NCBI GenBank assembly: GCA_900556455.1 | Contig: USOV01000022.1 | Location: forward strand, 1 to 14,278 | DNA: 14,278 nt | Reading direction: 5' to 3' | Source: an uncultured Clostridium sp. | GTDB taxonomy: Bacteria > Bacillota > Clostridia > TANB77 > CAG-508 | Position numbers and translations under genes: made by a program | Shown: positions 1 to 6,998 of the stretch, piece after piece | Layout of the letters: each line of letters begins with the position of its first letter | Position numbering within the stretch: position 1 is the first letter of the stretch | The notes under the pieces: generated by a model | Told to the model about the DNA's origin: nothing | Seen by the model: the letters and a program-made list of their open reading frames with translations, nothing else | Databases searched by the model: none

Positions 1-1069
1 TTTTTAAATTTATAGTTTTATATTTTAATTCACTACATGCATCATCTAAACTTTCTTTTTTCTTTTTTAATTCATCAAGACTTGCATATGAATTTGATAT
101 ACTATTTGCTCTTTCTAGATTTTTTTCATAAAGATTATTGGAATTGTAGTATGTTGCAATATTAGCAGATATATTTACGATTTCTTGATTAATTTGTAAC
201 TGTGAATTCGTTATATTCAATTGCATTCCATCAAGAGCTTGTTCAACTTTTTTTATTGCTTCTTCAGCTTCATTAATCTTTTTATCATATTCCTCATAAA
301 CTTCATTATATTTTTCTGTTGATATATTATTATTAATTTCTTCTATTTCTTTTAAAATTTCACTATTTTTTTCTTTATATTCATCTGAAAATTTATTAAT
401 ATCTTCATCAATATCAAGTTTTATATTTACTGTTGTATACTCTTCTAAGTTAAAAGCCTCTTCTTTTATCATTATGTATCCATTTAGTTCTCCTGTTAAT
501 AATGTTGTATTTCCATAAAACTTTGATAAATAAATTGGATTTCTTGTAATTCCAACTATTTCAAATTCTGTATATTTCAAATAATCTTCTAAATCTGTAT
601 CATCTTTTCTATATACTTTAATTTTATCCCCTATTTCATAGTCATACATAGTATTTAATCTAGAACTTATTAAACATTCATTATCATTTTCTACGTTTCT
701 TCCTTCTGAAATATCGTTTTTATTTATTTCAGAATCATCATTAATTCCTGAGAATCTAACTACAATATCCTTTTCTCCAAAGCTTGTAAGTGCATCATAT
801 GTATATTCTCCCTTTACTTCGGTTACATGCTCGTTTTGTCTAAATTTTTCTATATCTTCTTCTTTATACCCTAAACTTGATGCTAAAGAAATATCAGATA
901 TATTTTGTTCCTTAATATACTTTAATGCAACTTGCTCCATTGCTGGAGACACTGAGTTCATACCGATGAAGAAAGCTGTTCCTAACATTATAATTAGTAC
1001 AATTGATATGAATCTAACTAAATTGTTTTTAAACATTTTTTTACTATCTTTAAAATATGCCTTCTTCAT
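1..1069 (-). CDS. FtsX-type ABC transporter permease, partial (3' end beyond window)
   Basis: The frame stays open from an ATG at 1069 to the left window edge, giving about 356 residues of a longer protein. It starts MKKAYFKDSKKMFKNN, followed by one hydrophobic segment (about residues 17-38, rich in I, V, L and G) and then a large soluble region. This N-terminus resembles the very large (over 1000 aa) FtsX/MacB-type permeases of Clostridia, which begin with a basic stretch, one membrane helix and an extracytoplasmic domain. From about residue 210 on, the visible part is rich in E, K, N, I and L and looks like a long coiled coil. The ATG follows directly on the TAA of the ATPase gene, so the two are translationally coupled and probably form one exporter or mechanotransmission-type complex. 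The substrate cannot be told. The FtsX domains themselves lie outside the window, so the family call rests on the N-terminus and the partner. Confidence 0.8.
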   Translation of the reverse strand, partial: MKKAYFKDSKKMFKNNLVRFISIVLIIMLGTAFFIGMNSVSPAMEQVALKYIKEQNISDISLASSLGYKEEDIEKFRQNEHVTEVKGEYTYDALTSFGEKDIVVRFSGINDDSEINKNDISEGRNVENDNECLISSRLNTMYDYEIGDKIKVYRKDDTDLEDYLKYTEFEIVGITRNPIYLSKFYGNTTLLTGELNGYIMIKEEAFNLEEYTTVNIKLDIDEDINKFSDEYKEKNSEILKEIEEINNNISTEKYNEVYEEYDKKINEAEEAIKKVEQALDGMQLNITNSQLQINQEIVNISANIATYYNSNNLYEKNLERANSISNSYASLDELKKKKESLDDACSELKYKTINLK

Positions 1070-1771
1070 TTACCATTCTACCTCTTCTATTAATACTGGG
1101 TTAGCATTTTTATTATTTTCTTCTATTTTTCCGCTTCTCATTTTTATTACTCTGTCTGCCATTGGTGCAATTGCTTGGTTATGGGTTATTATTAATACAG
1201 TCATATTGTTCTTTCTTGCTGTATCTTGTAATAATTTTAGAACTTCTTTTCCTGTTTTATAATCTAGTGCTCCTGTTGGCTCATCACATAATAATAGCTT
1301 TGGATTTTTAGCTATTGCTCTTGCAATTGCTACTCTTTGTTGTTCTCCTCCTGATAATTGTGAAGGAAAGTTTTTCATCCTATCAGCAAGCCCTACTTGT
1401 TCTAAAACTCTCTCTGGTTGTAATGTATTAGAACAAATTTGAGTAGCAAGTTCCACATTTTCCAAAGCATTTAAATTTTGTACTAAATTATAAAATTGAA
1501 ATACAAAGCCTATATCATTTCTTCTATACTCAGTTAATTGTTTTTCATTATAGTTTGATATATCTCTTCCATCTATTATAATCTTACCATAAGTAACATT
1601 ATCCATTCCGCCTAGTAAGTTTAAAAGTGTAGTTTTTCCTGCACCACTTGCCCCTACTATTACAACAATTTCTCCCTTCTCAATTTCAAAAGAAACATCG
1701 TCAACAGCTGTTACTTCTACATCCCCCGTTTTATATTTTTTAACTAATCCATTTACTTCTATAAAACTCAT
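1070..1771 (-). CDS. ABC transporter ATP-binding protein, LolD/MacB-like
   Basis: A 233-residue, complete nucleotide-binding subunit. Visible motifs are the Walker A GASGAGKTT (residues 40-48), Q-loop Gln92, signature LSGGEQQR (139-146), Walker B LLLCDEP with catalytic Glu164, and switch His197 in THN. The DEPTGALD form and the length of about 230 aa are typical of the LolD/MacB/FtsE class, which pairs with FtsX-type permeases rather than with importers. It hydrolyses ATP on the cytoplasmic face to drive the permease encoded immediately downstream. The ATG is preceded by AAAGGAA at good spacing and by its own promoter, so it starts a new transcription unit after the PBP gene. No histidine kinase or regulator, as found with bacitracin-type exporters, is seen next to it. 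The substrate is unknown. Confidence 0.93.
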   Translation of the reverse strand: MSFIEVNGLVKKYKTGDVEVTAVDDVSFEIEKGEIVVIVGASGAGKTTLLNLLGGMDNVTYGKIIIDGRDISNYNEKQLTEYRRNDIGFVFQFYNLVQNLNALENVELATQICSNTLQPERVLEQVGLADRMKNFPSQLSGGEQQRVAIARAIAKNPKLLLCDEPTGALDYKTGKEVLKLLQDTARKNNMTVLIITHNQAIAPMADRVIKMRSGKIEENNKNANPVLIEEVEW

Positions 1772-1812
1772 TTTTTATTCCTTTCCATTATTAAGTAGAT
1801 ATCGCGGTATGT

Positions 1813-1841
1813 ATTTTATCATATATTATGTATTTTTTCAA
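1813..1841 (-). promoter_or_regulatory. Sigma-A-type promoter for the ABC transporter genes
   Basis: On the minus strand TTGAAA (1836-1841) is separated by exactly 17 bp from TAAAAT (1813-1818). The expected start is near 1806, leaving a leader of about 35 nt before the ATPase gene. It lies in the 110-bp gap after the PBP gene. Confidence 0.65.
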
Positions 1842-1870
1842 GTTTTGTCATTTTGAGGGTGTATTTGTCG

Positions 1871-1890
1871 AATAAAAAGCCTTATTGGCT
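1871..1890 (-). terminator. Weak possible terminator at the end of the PBP gene
   Basis: On the minus strand AGCC, a 5-nt loop containing the stop codon, and GGCT are followed by TTTTTATT. The stem is only 4 bp, so termination is doubtful. It is listed because a new promoter follows directly. Confidence 0.3.
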
Positions 1891-3858
1891 ATACAAAATT
1901 ACCTTTGTTCCTTCTTTTATTCCAATTCCTTTTTTAGGCAGCTGTTCTGTTATTATTGCCTCCATGTTGTCAGTATCTGCTTCATATTCCAAACCTAATT
2001 CTTGTAGCATTTGTTTTGCTTCCTTTAGTGTTTTTCCAGTTACATCTGGCATTTCTACTTGCATAGTAACCTTATCTTCTTCACTGTTTCTGCTTACTTC
2101 TAAATATGGCAACACCTCTCCTAATATTTGTGAAGCAATTGGTGCTGCGACCCCACCTCCTTGGTGTCCTCCCTCTCCTGTTGGATTATATAATACTATT
2201 AATATAACAAGTTCTGGGTCCTCTGTATTTGCTACTCCTATAAATGATGTTACATATTTCCCTGTGTTTACTCCATCTTCTGATGTTCCTGTTTTTCCTC
2301 CTATTGAATATCCAGCAACTTGTGCATTTCTTCCAGTTCCTTCTGATACTACCGAGTTCATCATACTCAAAACTTTTTTTGCCGTTTCTTCTGAGATAAC
2401 TTGCTCCCCTTTTTCTACTTCAAAATCTGTTCTTTCTCCTGTTTGGCTATTAATTCTCGCTTTTACAACCCTTGGAGTTACACTTTTTCCAAAGTTTGCA
2501 ATTGTGCCTACCATTTTTATCATTTGAATTGGTGTTACCTCAAATCTTTGCCCAAAACTTATTGTTGCAAGTTCTACTGGACCTACTTTTTCTTTCTTTA
2601 AGAATATGCTGTTTGCTTCACCTGGTAAATCGATTCCTGTTTTTTTAAGTAACCCGAATTTTTCTAAGTAATTGTAATACGTCTCTACTCCTATTTGCTG
2701 TCCAAGTCCAATAAATACAGGGTTACATGAATTCATAAGTGCTAATCTTAAGCTTTCTGAACCATGTGGTCTGTAATATCTCCAACATTTTATCCTTGTT
2801 CCAGCTATATTAATAGACCCTGTACAGCAGAAACTTACTTTATCAACATCTGTTACAATTCCCTCTTCTATTGCAGAAGAAGCAGTTACTAATTTGAAGG
2901 TTGAACCTGGCTCATATGTATCTGATATTGCCTTGTTTCTCCACATTTGTTGCAAAGCTTTTGATTTTTCACTTGACTCTAAACTATCCCAGGTTGCTGC
3001 TAATGTTTCATCATTTATAGTATATGGAGAATTTAAATCATAACTTGGGTATGATGCTAGTGCTAAAACATCTCCAGTTTTTGGATTCATTATTATAACA
3101 TTTCCACCATCTGTACACTTGTTGTCAATACATGCTTCAGTTAAATATTTTTCTGCAATTCCTTGCACTGTCATATCTATTGAAAGAATTAAATCATCTC
3201 CATTTATTGCTGCTATATAATCTTCTCCCTCTTTTTCCATATTACTTCCAGTAGCATCAGTAAGTTTTAAAATTCTTCCTTTTGTTCCTTTTAGCATCTC
3301 GTCATAACGGCTTTCTATTCCATCTAATCCTTGATTATCACTGCCTGTAAATCCAATTACTTGTGCAGCTAAAGTGCTATATGGATAATACCTTTTTGAA
3401 TCTTCATCTATATTTATTCCAGTTGTGATATTGTTTTCTTGCATCCATACTCTTAATTTATCTGTTTGTTCTCTATCAACTTTTTTTACTATGGTTTCTA
3501 TGGAGCTATGTTTACTTATCTTTTTCAAAACTGTTTCATAATCCAAATCAAAAATATCTACCAATGCTCTTGCTACTCTTTTTTTATCTGCTTTTTCAAT
3601 ATTTGTTGGGTTTACTGAAACAGTTTCAACACTGGCACTTACTGCAAGTGACACCTTTCCTGTTGCATCCAAAATAGTTCCTCTTTTAGGGTTAATATTC
3701 CTGTTTAAAGTTTGCTGTGCATAAGCTTTTGCCTGTAATTCTGCCCCTTGAACAAATTGAATAAAACCTACCCTCACAATTAATAAATTGCATATTATAA
3801 ATGCTACTATTAGCATTCTCATTAATCTTTTTTTCCTACCAATATTTGTGGTTCTCAT
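1882..3858 (-). CDS. Class B penicillin-binding protein (SpoVD/FtsI type) with one C-terminal PASTA domain
   Basis: A 658-residue membrane-anchored D,D-transpeptidase that cross-links peptidoglycan outside the membrane. In order: a basic N-terminus, one membrane helix (about 13-36), a PBP dimerisation domain (about 50-210), and a transpeptidase domain with the SxxK motif STFK (active-site Ser319), the SxN motif SCN (377-379) and KTGT (522-525). A single PASTA domain (about 602-657) closes the protein. Length, motif spacing and one PASTA domain fit SpoVD, the sporulation cortex enzyme. In some Clostridia a protein of this shape in the dcw cluster serves as the divisome FtsI, so vegetative division is an equal possibility. 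The start has a good AAGGAG seven bases upstream. A NahK-like kinase gene and a terminator-like hairpin separate it from the rsmH-ftsL pair, which is unusual for this cluster. Confidence 0.93.
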   Translation of the reverse strand: MRTTNIGRKKRLMRMLIVAFIICNLLIVRVGFIQFVQGAELQAKAYAQQTLNRNINPKRGTILDATGKVSLAVSASVETVSVNPTNIEKADKKRVARALVDIFDLDYETVLKKISKHSSIETIVKKVDREQTDKLRVWMQENNITTGINIDEDSKRYYPYSTLAAQVIGFTGSDNQGLDGIESRYDEMLKGTKGRILKLTDATGSNMEKEGEDYIAAINGDDLILSIDMTVQGIAEKYLTEACIDNKCTDGGNVIIMNPKTGDVLALASYPSYDLNSPYTINDETLAATWDSLESSEKSKALQQMWRNKAISDTYEPGSTFKLVTASSAIEEGIVTDVDKVSFCCTGSINIAGTRIKCWRYYRPHGSESLRLALMNSCNPVFIGLGQQIGVETYYNYLEKFGLLKKTGIDLPGEANSIFLKKEKVGPVELATISFGQRFEVTPIQMIKMVGTIANFGKSVTPRVVKARINSQTGERTDFEVEKGEQVISEETAKKVLSMMNSVVSEGTGRNAQVAGYSIGGKTGTSEDGVNTGKYVTSFIGVANTEDPELVILIVLYNPTGEGGHQGGGVAAPIASQILGEVLPYLEVSRNSEEDKVTMQVEMPDVTGKTLKEAKQMLQELGLEYEADTDNMEAIITEQLPKKGIGIKEGTKVILYSQ

Positions 3859-3874
3859 GGGTCAACTCCTTATA

Positions 3875-3910
3875 AATATAAAAAATAGAGATTATTTAAA
3901 TCTCTATTTT
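3875..3910 (-). terminator. Terminator-like hairpin between the kinase and PBP genes
   Basis: An 11-bp perfect inverted repeat (AAAATAGAGAT at 3882-3892 with ATCTCTATTTT at 3900-3910) with a 7-nt loop, followed on the minus strand by a T-rich run. It lies 36 bases after the kinase stop and only about 10 bases before the Shine-Dalgarno of the PBP gene. It therefore either ends the kinase transcript or sits in the 5' leader of the PBP mRNA. Confidence 0.65.
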
Positions 3911-3945
3911 AAATATATTCAATTTAGTATTTAATATGTACTCAA

Positions 3946-5067
3946 TTAACAATACTTTTTATAGCTTTCCCATATATATGAATTAATATAATCCATTTTA
4001 TTTTCTATATCTTCAACTAGTTTTAATTGGTTTCTTGCCCTATCCAAATTGTGTGTTTCATAATCACATTTAAAATATTTATCTCCATTAATGTAATCAT
4101 TTAAAAATCTCATTCCTAATTCTAAAGCTAGTAATCTTATTGATTCTCCCATGAGTTTCACTTCTTCTTCAGTCATACATGATGCAAGTTCACTTAAATA
4201 CCCATCTGTATATGCTTCAAATAAATCATTTTTTAAATACACTTTATTTAAATCTTTTTCATCTTCTGCCGCATTAGATGCTGCTGACCTTATCCCATCT
4301 CCATAGTCATATAATCCACTTCCTGGCATTACAGTATCTAAATCAACTACTGCTAAGAAGTCCCCAGTTTGTTCATTTATCATAACATTATTTACCTTTG
4401 TATCATTATGTGTAACTCTGTAAGGTATTTCTTTATTTTCTAGCTTATTTACTATTAAATTGCATATATCTTTTCTATCTAAAATAAATTTTATTTCTTT
4501 ATCTACACTTTTTGCCCTATTTGACTCATCTTTTTCCACATCTTGTTCAAAACTTGTTAATCTATTTTTAGTATGATGAAAATCTATTATTGTTTCTGCT
4601 AAAGTTTCTATTGGATAGTTATTTAATAACTTCTGAAAATTTCCAAATGCTTTTCCAGTAGTTCTAACCACCTCTGGATTTTCAGCTGTATCATAAGAAA
4701 TAGCATCATCTATAAAATTATATACTCTATAAAATTCTTCTATTCCATCTTCATTTTTGCAAACGACCATATTTTTATCATCTTTTGTTTTTATTACTTT
4801 AAGAACTTTATGCTCTTTGTCTCCTATTGCATCTAGTTCTTTTTGAAGATATTTTGTTATTCCTTCTATATTATTCATAACATCATATGGATTTTTAAAT
4901 ACATAATTATTAATTTGTTGCACTAAGTATTTACTTTTTTCTCCATTTTCAGAATATATTGCTTTATATGTCTTGTGTATATTTCCAGCTGTTATTTGTT
5001 TTATTTCTTCTAACTTTCCTGGTATATTAAATTTTTCTATGATTTCTTCTTTTATCATTTTTATCAA
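3946..5067 (-). CDS. APH-fold phosphotransferase, similar to N-acetylhexosamine 1-kinase (NahK)
   Basis: A 373-residue soluble kinase of the aminoglycoside-phosphotransferase/choline-kinase fold. The catalytic loop THNDTKVNN (219-227, catalytic Asp222, Asn227) and the metal-binding segment VVDLDTVMPG (about 240-249) are clear. The following stretch GLYDYGDGIRSAASNAAEDE closely matches, from memory, the NahK branch, which phosphorylates N-acetylhexosamines at C1 with ATP. A sugar 1-phosphate role, feeding UDP-amino-sugar supply for the wall, would suit its position between ftsL-like and PBP genes, but this is inference. Other members of the fold act on choline, homoserine or antibiotics. The gene has its own extended -10 box and a terminator on each side, so it looks like an independent unit set into the dcw cluster. 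The first of two ATGs (residues 1 and 4) was taken; AGAGG precedes it. Confidence 0.8.
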   Translation of the reverse strand: MIKMIKEEIIEKFNIPGKLEEIKQITAGNIHKTYKAIYSENGEKSKYLVQQINNYVFKNPYDVMNNIEGITKYLQKELDAIGDKEHKVLKVIKTKDDKNMVVCKNEDGIEEFYRVYNFIDDAISYDTAENPEVVRTTGKAFGNFQKLLNNYPIETLAETIIDFHHTKNRLTSFEQDVEKDESNRAKSVDKEIKFILDRKDICNLIVNKLENKEIPYRVTHNDTKVNNVMINEQTGDFLAVVDLDTVMPGSGLYDYGDGIRSAASNAAEDEKDLNKVYLKNDLFEAYTDGYLSELASCMTEEEVKLMGESIRLLALELGMRFLNDYINGDKYFKCDYETHNLDRARNQLKLVEDIENKMDYINSYIWESYKKYC

Positions 5068-5078
5068 CCTCTTGCGAT

Positions 5079-5087
5079 ATTATAACA
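5079..5087 (-). promoter_or_regulatory. Extended -10 promoter for the NahK-like gene
   Basis: On the minus strand TGTTATAAT gives a perfect -10 (5079-5084) with an upstream TG. No good -35 is present; TAGCAT lies 17 bp upstream. It lies just after the ftsL terminator and 12 bp before the start codon, so the leader would be very short. Confidence 0.5.
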
Positions 5088-5111
5088 TTAATATTGCAAA
5101 AATGCTACCCA

Positions 5112-5164
5112 AAATAAAAAATTGTAGTTTGTGGGAATAAATTTATTCCCACAAGCTACAATTT
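5112..5164 (-). terminator. Strong Rho-independent terminator after the ftsL-like gene
   Basis: A nearly perfect inverted repeat with arms of about 23 bases (5119-5141 and 5142-5164) contains TTGTGGGAATAA paired with TTATTCCCACAA, with one mismatch. A TTTTTTATTTT run follows on the minus strand. It overlaps the ftsL-like stop codon and closes the rsmH-ftsL unit. Confidence 0.88.
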
Positions 5165-5687
5165 ATTTAAATAAACTTTTTACTGTATTTATAATTTTAT
5201 CCATAAATGTTTCTTTGTCTATGTTCACACTTTCTGCTGCTGATTCTATATGGTCATCTTTCTCAAGATTTACATATACTATTTGTTGATTTGTTAATTT
5301 CTGCATTCCTAATTGCTCTTTTGCCTGTTGTTCTATATTGCTTAAATTTAAACTGCTTTCTATTGCTAACTCCAATTGTGAATTTTCTTTTTCTATTGAA
5401 GTTAACTCTTTTTTATAGCCTTGTACCTTTTCAAAATTTTCATCTATTTGTGCATTTCTATAAGATATTGCAAATAGTATTCCAAAACCTAATACAACAT
5501 ATGCAATAATTTGTCTATGTCTTTTTCTTTCTTGTTGTAGTTTTTTCTTGTTAATCTTCTTTTCTTTTATTTCTGTTTTTTTAGCTGTACTTTTTTTGCC
5601 TTTATGATTATTTTTCTTAGGTGCATATTCTGGCTCAAGTTTTCTTGGGCTTGTTTCATATTGATATTTATTAAAATTTCTTGGCAT
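5163..5687 (-). CDS. FtsL/DivIC-like septum protein
   Basis: A 174-residue bitopic membrane protein. Residues 1-58 are cytoplasmic and very basic (several KK and KKxxK clusters), 59-76 form one membrane helix, and about 78-112 form a coiled coil (EKVQGYKKELTSIEKENSQLE). The segment LNLSNIEQQAKEQLGMQKLTNQQIVYV (about 113-139) is the typical FtsL/DivIC ending, followed by a short acidic tail. FtsL-family proteins pair with DivIC/FtsB and the septal PBP to activate septal wall synthesis. Its place directly after rsmH is the standard ftsL position in the dcw cluster, which favours FtsL over DivIC. The ATG follows AAGGAGGTG with 8-base spacing. The gene starts 20 bases after rsmH and shares its transcript, ending at a strong terminator. 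Sequence identity in this family is low, so the call rests on architecture plus position. Confidence 0.85.
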   Translation of the reverse strand: MPRNFNKYQYETSPRKLEPEYAPKKNNHKGKKSTAKKTEIKEKKINKKKLQQERKRHRQIIAYVVLGFGILFAISYRNAQIDENFEKVQGYKKELTSIEKENSQLELAIESSLNLSNIEQQAKEQLGMQKLTNQQIVYVNLEKDDHIESAAESVNIDKETFMDKIINTVKSLFK

Positions 5688-5707
5688 AGAATTTGCACCT
5701 CCTTTTA

Positions 5708-6637
5708 TTATTTTCTTTCAAAAACTCTTAATTTTGCACTTTTACTTCTAGAATTGTTTTTCATTTCTTCTTCTGTTGGTAATATTGGTTTTTTAGTTAT
5801 AATTTTTCCTTTTTCTTGTTTGTTACACACACAATAAGGTAAATCTTTTGGGCATGTACATAAACCTTCACAGTTTATAAATGCATTTTTTACTGCTCTA
5901 TCTTCTAATGAGTGGAAAGTTATTACACATAATCGCCCTCCACTTTTCAGAGAATCTATTGAATCTATTATTGTGTTATATAATGGTTCAATTTCATTAT
6001 TCACTTCTATTCTTATTGCTTGGAAAGTTCTTTTTGCTGGATGTCCTTGCATTTTTCCAAACTTCGGAACGCTTTTTTCTATTATGCTTACTAATTTTTT
6101 AGTTGTATCTATTTTTTCTTGTTTCCTATATTCACAAATATTTTTTGCAATTTTTCTAGAAAATTTTTCTTCTCCATATTCGTAAATAATTCTTGCAAGT
6201 TCTTCTTCTTTATAATTGTTTACTACATATTCTGCTGTTAGTGTTTGGTTTTTGTCCATTCTCATATCAAGCTTTGCATCTTGCATGTAGCTAAATCCTC
6301 TTTCGCCTTCATCTAACTGATACGACGAAACGCCTAGGTCAAGTAATATTCCATCTACTTTTTCTATTCCTAGACTTAATAATATATTTTTTATATTATC
6401 ATGATTATCATTTACATACTTAATATTTTTAAATTCTGCTAATTTTTGTTTTGCTGCTGAAATTGCATCTAAATCTTTATCTATTCCTATTAGCTGTCCC
6501 TTCCCTGATAAGTTTTTTGCAATATAGAAGCTATGTCCTGCTCCACCTAAAGTACCATCTACATATATTCCTTCTGGTTTTATTTGCAGGTTTTCTAGAG
6601 TTTCATTTAGCAAAACCGGGATATGTTTAAATTCCAC
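5708..6637 (-). CDS. rsmH: 16S rRNA (cytosine-1402-N4)-methyltransferase RsmH (MraW)
   Basis: A 309-residue SAM-dependent enzyme that methylates N4 of C1402 in the ribosomal P site. The start MEFKHIPVLLNETL, the SAM-binding motif YVDGTLGGAGHS (25-36), the DLGVSSYQLDEGERGFSY block (100-117), HPAKRTFQAIRIEVNNE (199-215), GGRLCVITFHSLEDR (233-247) and the ending SAKLRVFERK are all characteristic. A cysteine group (Cys256, 260, 262, 269, 271) near the C-terminus is common in Firmicute members. Translation begins at a GTG; the only upstream purine-rich sequence is AGGAAAGTG, so initiation may be weak. In most bacteria mraZ abuts this gene, but here 361 bp separate them. Confidence 0.97.
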   Translation of the reverse strand: MEFKHIPVLLNETLENLQIKPEGIYVDGTLGGAGHSFYIAKNLSGKGQLIGIDKDLDAISAAKQKLAEFKNIKYVNDNHDNIKNILLSLGIEKVDGILLDLGVSSYQLDEGERGFSYMQDAKLDMRMDKNQTLTAEYVVNNYKEEELARIIYEYGEEKFSRKIAKNICEYRKQEKIDTTKKLVSIIEKSVPKFGKMQGHPAKRTFQAIRIEVNNEIEPLYNTIIDSIDSLKSGGRLCVITFHSLEDRAVKNAFINCEGLCTCPKDLPYCVCNKQEKGKIITKKPILPTEEEMKNNSRSKSAKLRVFERK

Positions 6638-6672
6638 TTTGAATCACTTTCCTATTATCTTAAATAACAGTA

Positions 6673-6703
6673 ACAGTTGGTAATTATAAAATATACCAAC
6701 TGT
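6673..6703 (-). repeat. Perfect 10-bp inverted repeat in the rsmH leader
   Basis: ACAGTTGGTA (6673-6682) and TACCAACTGT (6694-6703) are exact complements around an 11-bp A/T spacer, 36 bp before the rsmH start. On the minus strand the 3' side reads TACTGTTATTT, which is a poor terminator tail. It could be an RNA hairpin in the leader or a DNA operator dyad. Confidence 0.75.
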
Positions 6704-6770
6704 CTTTTACTTTATTAGTTTAATTCTTATGTATTTTATGTATTTCTTAAGTATTTATAAGATTTTCCCT

Positions 6771-6805
6771 TTGTAAATTAAATTTTTTTCATTTGAAATT
6801 TACAA
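6771..6805. repeat. 9-bp inverted repeat in the mraZ-rsmH gap
   Basis: TTGTAAATT (6771-6779) and AATTTACAA (6797-6805) are exact complements with a 17-bp spacer. The arms are A/T-rich, so chance is possible. It marks the rsmH-proximal edge of the TCTTTTGT array. Confidence 0.5.
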
Positions 6806-6829
6806 CTCTTTGGTATATTTCATTTTTAT

Positions 6830-6969
6830 TCTTTTGTATAATTTTGTCTTTTGTTTTTTATTATCTTTTGTTTAATTTCTTAATATTTCTTCTTTTGTGT
6901 GTTTTTATCTTTTGTAAAATTTTATAACTTTTGTATCTTTATATTTTCTTTTGTATTTTTATCTTTTGT
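6830..6969. repeat. Array of eight TCTTTTGT motifs (ACAAAAGA on the transcribed strand)
   Basis: Exact TCTTTTGT copies begin at 6830, 6847, 6864, 6891, 6908, 6947 and 6962, and ACTTTTGT at 6927. Weaker relatives are TCTTTGGT at 6807 and TCTTGT at 6983. Steps are 17, 17, 27, 17, 19, 20 and 15 bp. The sequence between copies is not conserved, so this is not a tandem duplication. Stop codons in the transcribed frames exclude coding. Function is unknown; a protein-binding array on DNA or mRNA is one reading. Confidence 0.7.
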
Positions 6970-6998
6970 TTTTTATATTAGCTCTTGTAAATCAAGAG

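Larger units (their letters stand above)
6638..6998 (-). other. Long mraZ-rsmH intergenic leader with repeats and hairpins
   Basis: This 361-bp stretch has no credible ORF. Read toward rsmH it holds a 6-bp hairpin directly after the mraZ stop (CTCTTG/CAAGAG, 6982-6998, with no T-run), the array of ACAAAAGA motifs (6830-6969), a 9-bp inverted repeat (6771-6779 with 6797-6805) and a perfect 10-bp inverted repeat (6673-6682 with 6694-6703) close to rsmH. A weak possible promoter for rsmH (TTTAAT, 17 bp, TATAAA on the minus strand) overlaps the 9-bp repeat. Confidence 0.7.

Noticed and set aside
966..1262. Plus-strand ORF of 98 aa with hydrophobic content
   Set aside because: It is antisense to the ABC ATPase and permease genes, has no ribosome site, and its hydrophobicity comes from reading A/T-rich coding DNA backwards. 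The same applies to the other plus-strand ORFs inside minus-strand genes, such as 1853-2527, 8981-9424 and 11886-12329.
6830..6969. TCTTTTGT array as a CRISPR or tandem repeat
   Set aside because: The repeated unit is only 8 bp, spacing is uneven, and spacers are low-complexity A/T with no longer repeat. No cas gene is present.
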